Shown in pieces: positions 62,305 through 64,000 of a DNA stretch of 64,000 bases (its first letter is position 1; every line of letters starts with the position of its first letter). Source of the stretch: Syntrophus sp963665935. GTDB taxonomy: Bacteria; Desulfobacterota; Syntrophia; Syntrophales; Syntrophaceae. The notes beneath the pieces are model-generated. The model was given only the letters and a program-made list of their open reading frames with translations, searched no databases and was not told where the DNA came from. The translations under genes were made by a program, and so were the position numbers. Location of the stretch: contig OY762510.1 in NCBI GenBank assembly GCA_963665935.1, positions 620,001-684,000 of the forward strand, written 5' to 3'.

Positions 62305-64000
62305 TCATCTGATCTGCGCTCCCGTCTGGTCGATGATATGATGAACAATTTTAGAGTGAACCCGGTTGACCGTATCATCCGTCAATGTTGCCGCGTCGGA
62401 CCGATACGTGAATCTCAATCCAAGGCTTTTCTTTCCCTCAGGAATGCCAGCACCGGCATATACATCAAAAATACGCACTCTTTCAAGCAAATCTTCGCCT
62501 GTCGCAAGGGCAATATCCAGCATAGCGCCAACTTCCACATTCGAATCGATGACAAAGGCGACGTCTCTTGAACTTTCAGGATACCTGGAAAATTCTCTAT
62601 AGGCAACATCATCTGAAATGTGTTCGGAAAGTACCTCCATGTCCAGCTCAAATACCAGGGCACGGTTTTTCAAATCCATACGGAAAAGCACATCCGGATG
62701 TACTTCCCCCATATACCCGACGGATTTTTCTCCAAGAAAAATCCCACAGGCCCGGCCCGGATGGAGAAATGTCTGAACGGCATTGGATCGGAATCGTATT
62801 CCCGTTAATCTCAGGCTATCGGTAAGGCTTTCAACACAGCCCTTCAAATCATAAAAATCCATCCCCAGTTCGCCGGAGGACCATAACTCATGATCCCTCA
62901 TGCCGGTCATCAGACAGGCCAATCTCTTCTTTTCCGTGGGGAGTTCCCCCGGCTTGCCCGCCAAAAAGACCTTGCCGAATTCGAAAATCTTCAGATTGTA
63001 ATCCCCGGCATTGGCGTTTTCCCGCATCACTTTCAGCAGGCTGTAGATCAAGGTTGTTCGCATAACCGATTGATCTTCCGTCAGCGGGTTCGAAATCCGG
63101 ACTCCTTTTCTTCTTTCGTCCCCAGCATCCAGCGCCAGGATATCCGCGGCATCCGGCGAAATAAAGCTGTAGGTAATGACTTCAGATAGTCCATGGCTTG
63201 TCAGATGGTTGCGCATCCTCTCTTCAAGGACTCTTTTCTCGTTTTGCCGAACCGGAGTCATCCTCCCCAGGGGGAGTGTAACCGGAATATTATGGTAACC
63301 ATGGATTCTGGCAATTTCCTCGGCCAGATCAATCTCGCGGATAATATCTACTCTGAAGGAAGGCGGATTTACAAGATATTCGTCTTCGACGCCCTCGTGC
63401 CTGCTGACTTCCATCCCCAGGTTTTTCAGGATTTCCATCATGTCCGCCGCAGGAATGTCCGTTCCCAGCAGGGCATTGACTCTCCGGCAACGCAAGGGAA
63501 TTTCCCTGGCCGTCTCGACCTGTCTAGGATGCTCGTCAATCCTTCCTCTGCAGATCGTCCCTCCTGACAACTGGGCGGTCAATTGAGCAGCCCTGTCCAA
63601 TGCCCGGAGAACCCCTTCAGGATCAATTCCGCGTTCAAAACGGAAGGCCGCATCCGTACTCATGCCCAGATCCCGGGCGGAGCGCCGGATGGAAGAAGGA
63701 GAAAAGTAAGCGCTCTCCAGGAGGATATCCTGCGTATCCGGTTTTATTTCTGAATTGAATCCCCCCATGATGCCGGCAATGGCCACCGGCTTGACGCCGT
63801 CACAGATCATCAGGGTGTTTGCATTGAGAATGCGCTCCTTTTCATCAAGGGAGATAAACGGTTCCCCCTGCGCAGAACGCCGGACGACAATGCGGCTCTC
63901 CTCCAGGAAGCGGAAATCAAAGGCATGAAGGGGCTGCCCCAGTTCCATCATGACAAAATTCGTCACATCGACGACATTGCTGATGGAGCGCAGCCCAACG
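62305..64000 (-). CDS. pheT: Phenylalanyl-tRNA synthetase beta subunit (N-terminus outside window)
   Basis: The frame is open from the window edge to the stop at 62305 and gives about 565 residues of an enzyme normally near 800. Visible parts are the B3/4 domain (VVDVTNFVMMELGQPLHAFD, AIAGIMGG; editing site), the B5 domain (INALLGTDI), the catalytic-like core (ARIHGYHNIP) and the C-terminal FDX-ACB domain (YREFSRYPESSRDVAFVID). It charges tRNA-Phe together with PheS, which would lie beyond the window. The missing part is the EMAP/B2 tRNA-binding N-terminus. Confidence 0.95.
   Translation of the reverse strand, partial: VGLRSISNVVDVTNFVMMELGQPLHAFDFRFLEESRIVVRRSAQGEPFISLDEKERILNANTLMICDGVKPVAIAGIMGGFNSEIKPDTQDILLESAYFSPSSIRRSARDLGMSTDAAFRFERGIDPEGVLRALDRAAQLTAQLSGGTICRGRIDEHPRQVETAREIPLRCRRVNALLGTDIPAADMMEILKNLGMEVSRHEGVEDEYLVNPPSFRVDIIREIDLAEEIARIHGYHNIPVTLPLGRMTPVRQNEKRVLEERMRNHLTSHGLSEVITYSFISPDAADILALDAGDERRKGVRISNPLTEDQSVMRTTLIYSLLKVMRENANAGDYNLKIFEFGKVFLAGKPGELPTEKKRLACLMTGMRDHELWSSGELGMDFYDLKGCVESLTDSLRLTGIRFRSNAVQTFLHPGRACGIFLGEKSVGYMGEVHPDVLFRMDLKNRALVFELDMEVLSEHISDDVAYREFSRYPESSRDVAFVIDSNVEVGAMLDIALATGEDLLERVRIFDVYAGAGIPEGKKSLGLRFTYRSDAATLTDDTVNRVHSKIVHHIIDQTGAQIR

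Noticed and set aside
1..64000. CRISPR arrays, insertion sequences, prophage genes, attachment sites
   Set aside because: None seen: no regularly spaced short repeats, transposases, integrases or phage structural genes.

Overview
The window looks like chromosomal DNA of a Gram-negative deltaproteobacterium, most like the Syntrophales (Syntrophus and relatives). This is inferred from gene content and order: a complete mraZ-to-ftsZ division cluster, pheT-ihfA-merR, a PxxKW cysteine-rich protein, a mannose-type PTS IID gene joined to ptsH/ptsI, and Geobacter-like type IV pilins. No rRNA, insertion sequence, phage or CRISPR array is visible. There is one tRNA, tRNA-Glu(UUC).

Region 1 (1-11.4 kb) is a surface-polysaccharide locus. 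It holds a GT9 heptosyltransferase-like protein, several GT2 and GT4 glycosyltransferases and a polytopic GT-C type membrane transferase. Two type IV pilin genes in opposite orientation (4708-5100 and 11808-12194) bracket part of it. Each has a sigma-54 (-24/-12) promoter and a near-identical hairpin about 300 nt upstream.

Region 2 (12.5-26.6 kb) is mixed housekeeping and accessory DNA: a lipoprotein, a small membrane protein, an M16C presequence-protease-like peptidase, a zinc-ribbon PilZ protein, a TetR regulator, an exported protein of 22-residue amphipathic repeats, an HtrA-type protease, tRNA-Glu, a Ski2-like helicase whose 5' end appears broken, an OFA-like MFS transporter, a DUF484/GAF protein and exonuclease III.

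Region 3 (26.6-34.9 kb, minus strand) is a complete chemosensory operon in the order cheW-cheR(TPR)-cheW-mcp-cheA(REC)-cheB. It resembles Wsp-like alternative-function systems but has no output gene beside it.

Region 4 (35-55.9 kb, minus strand) is the dcw cluster: mraZ-rsmH-ftsL-ftsI-murE-murF-mraY-murD-ftsW-murG-murC-murB-ftsQ-ftsA-ftsZ. A radical SAM gene follows it, and ruvX-mltG lie upstream. A strong sigma-70 promoter and three 10-bp-spaced MraZ-type boxes precede mraZ.

Region 5 (56-64 kb) has enolase, a small conserved protein, the IID-HPr-EI phosphotransferase operon, the PxxKW protein and pheT-ihfA-merR.

The most unusual signals are the twin pilins with duplicated sigma-54 control and a small palindromic repeat family. 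Two clear repeat copies (16918-17036 and 39342-39451) have different outer arms that are still self-complementary, and there are two weaker candidate copies.
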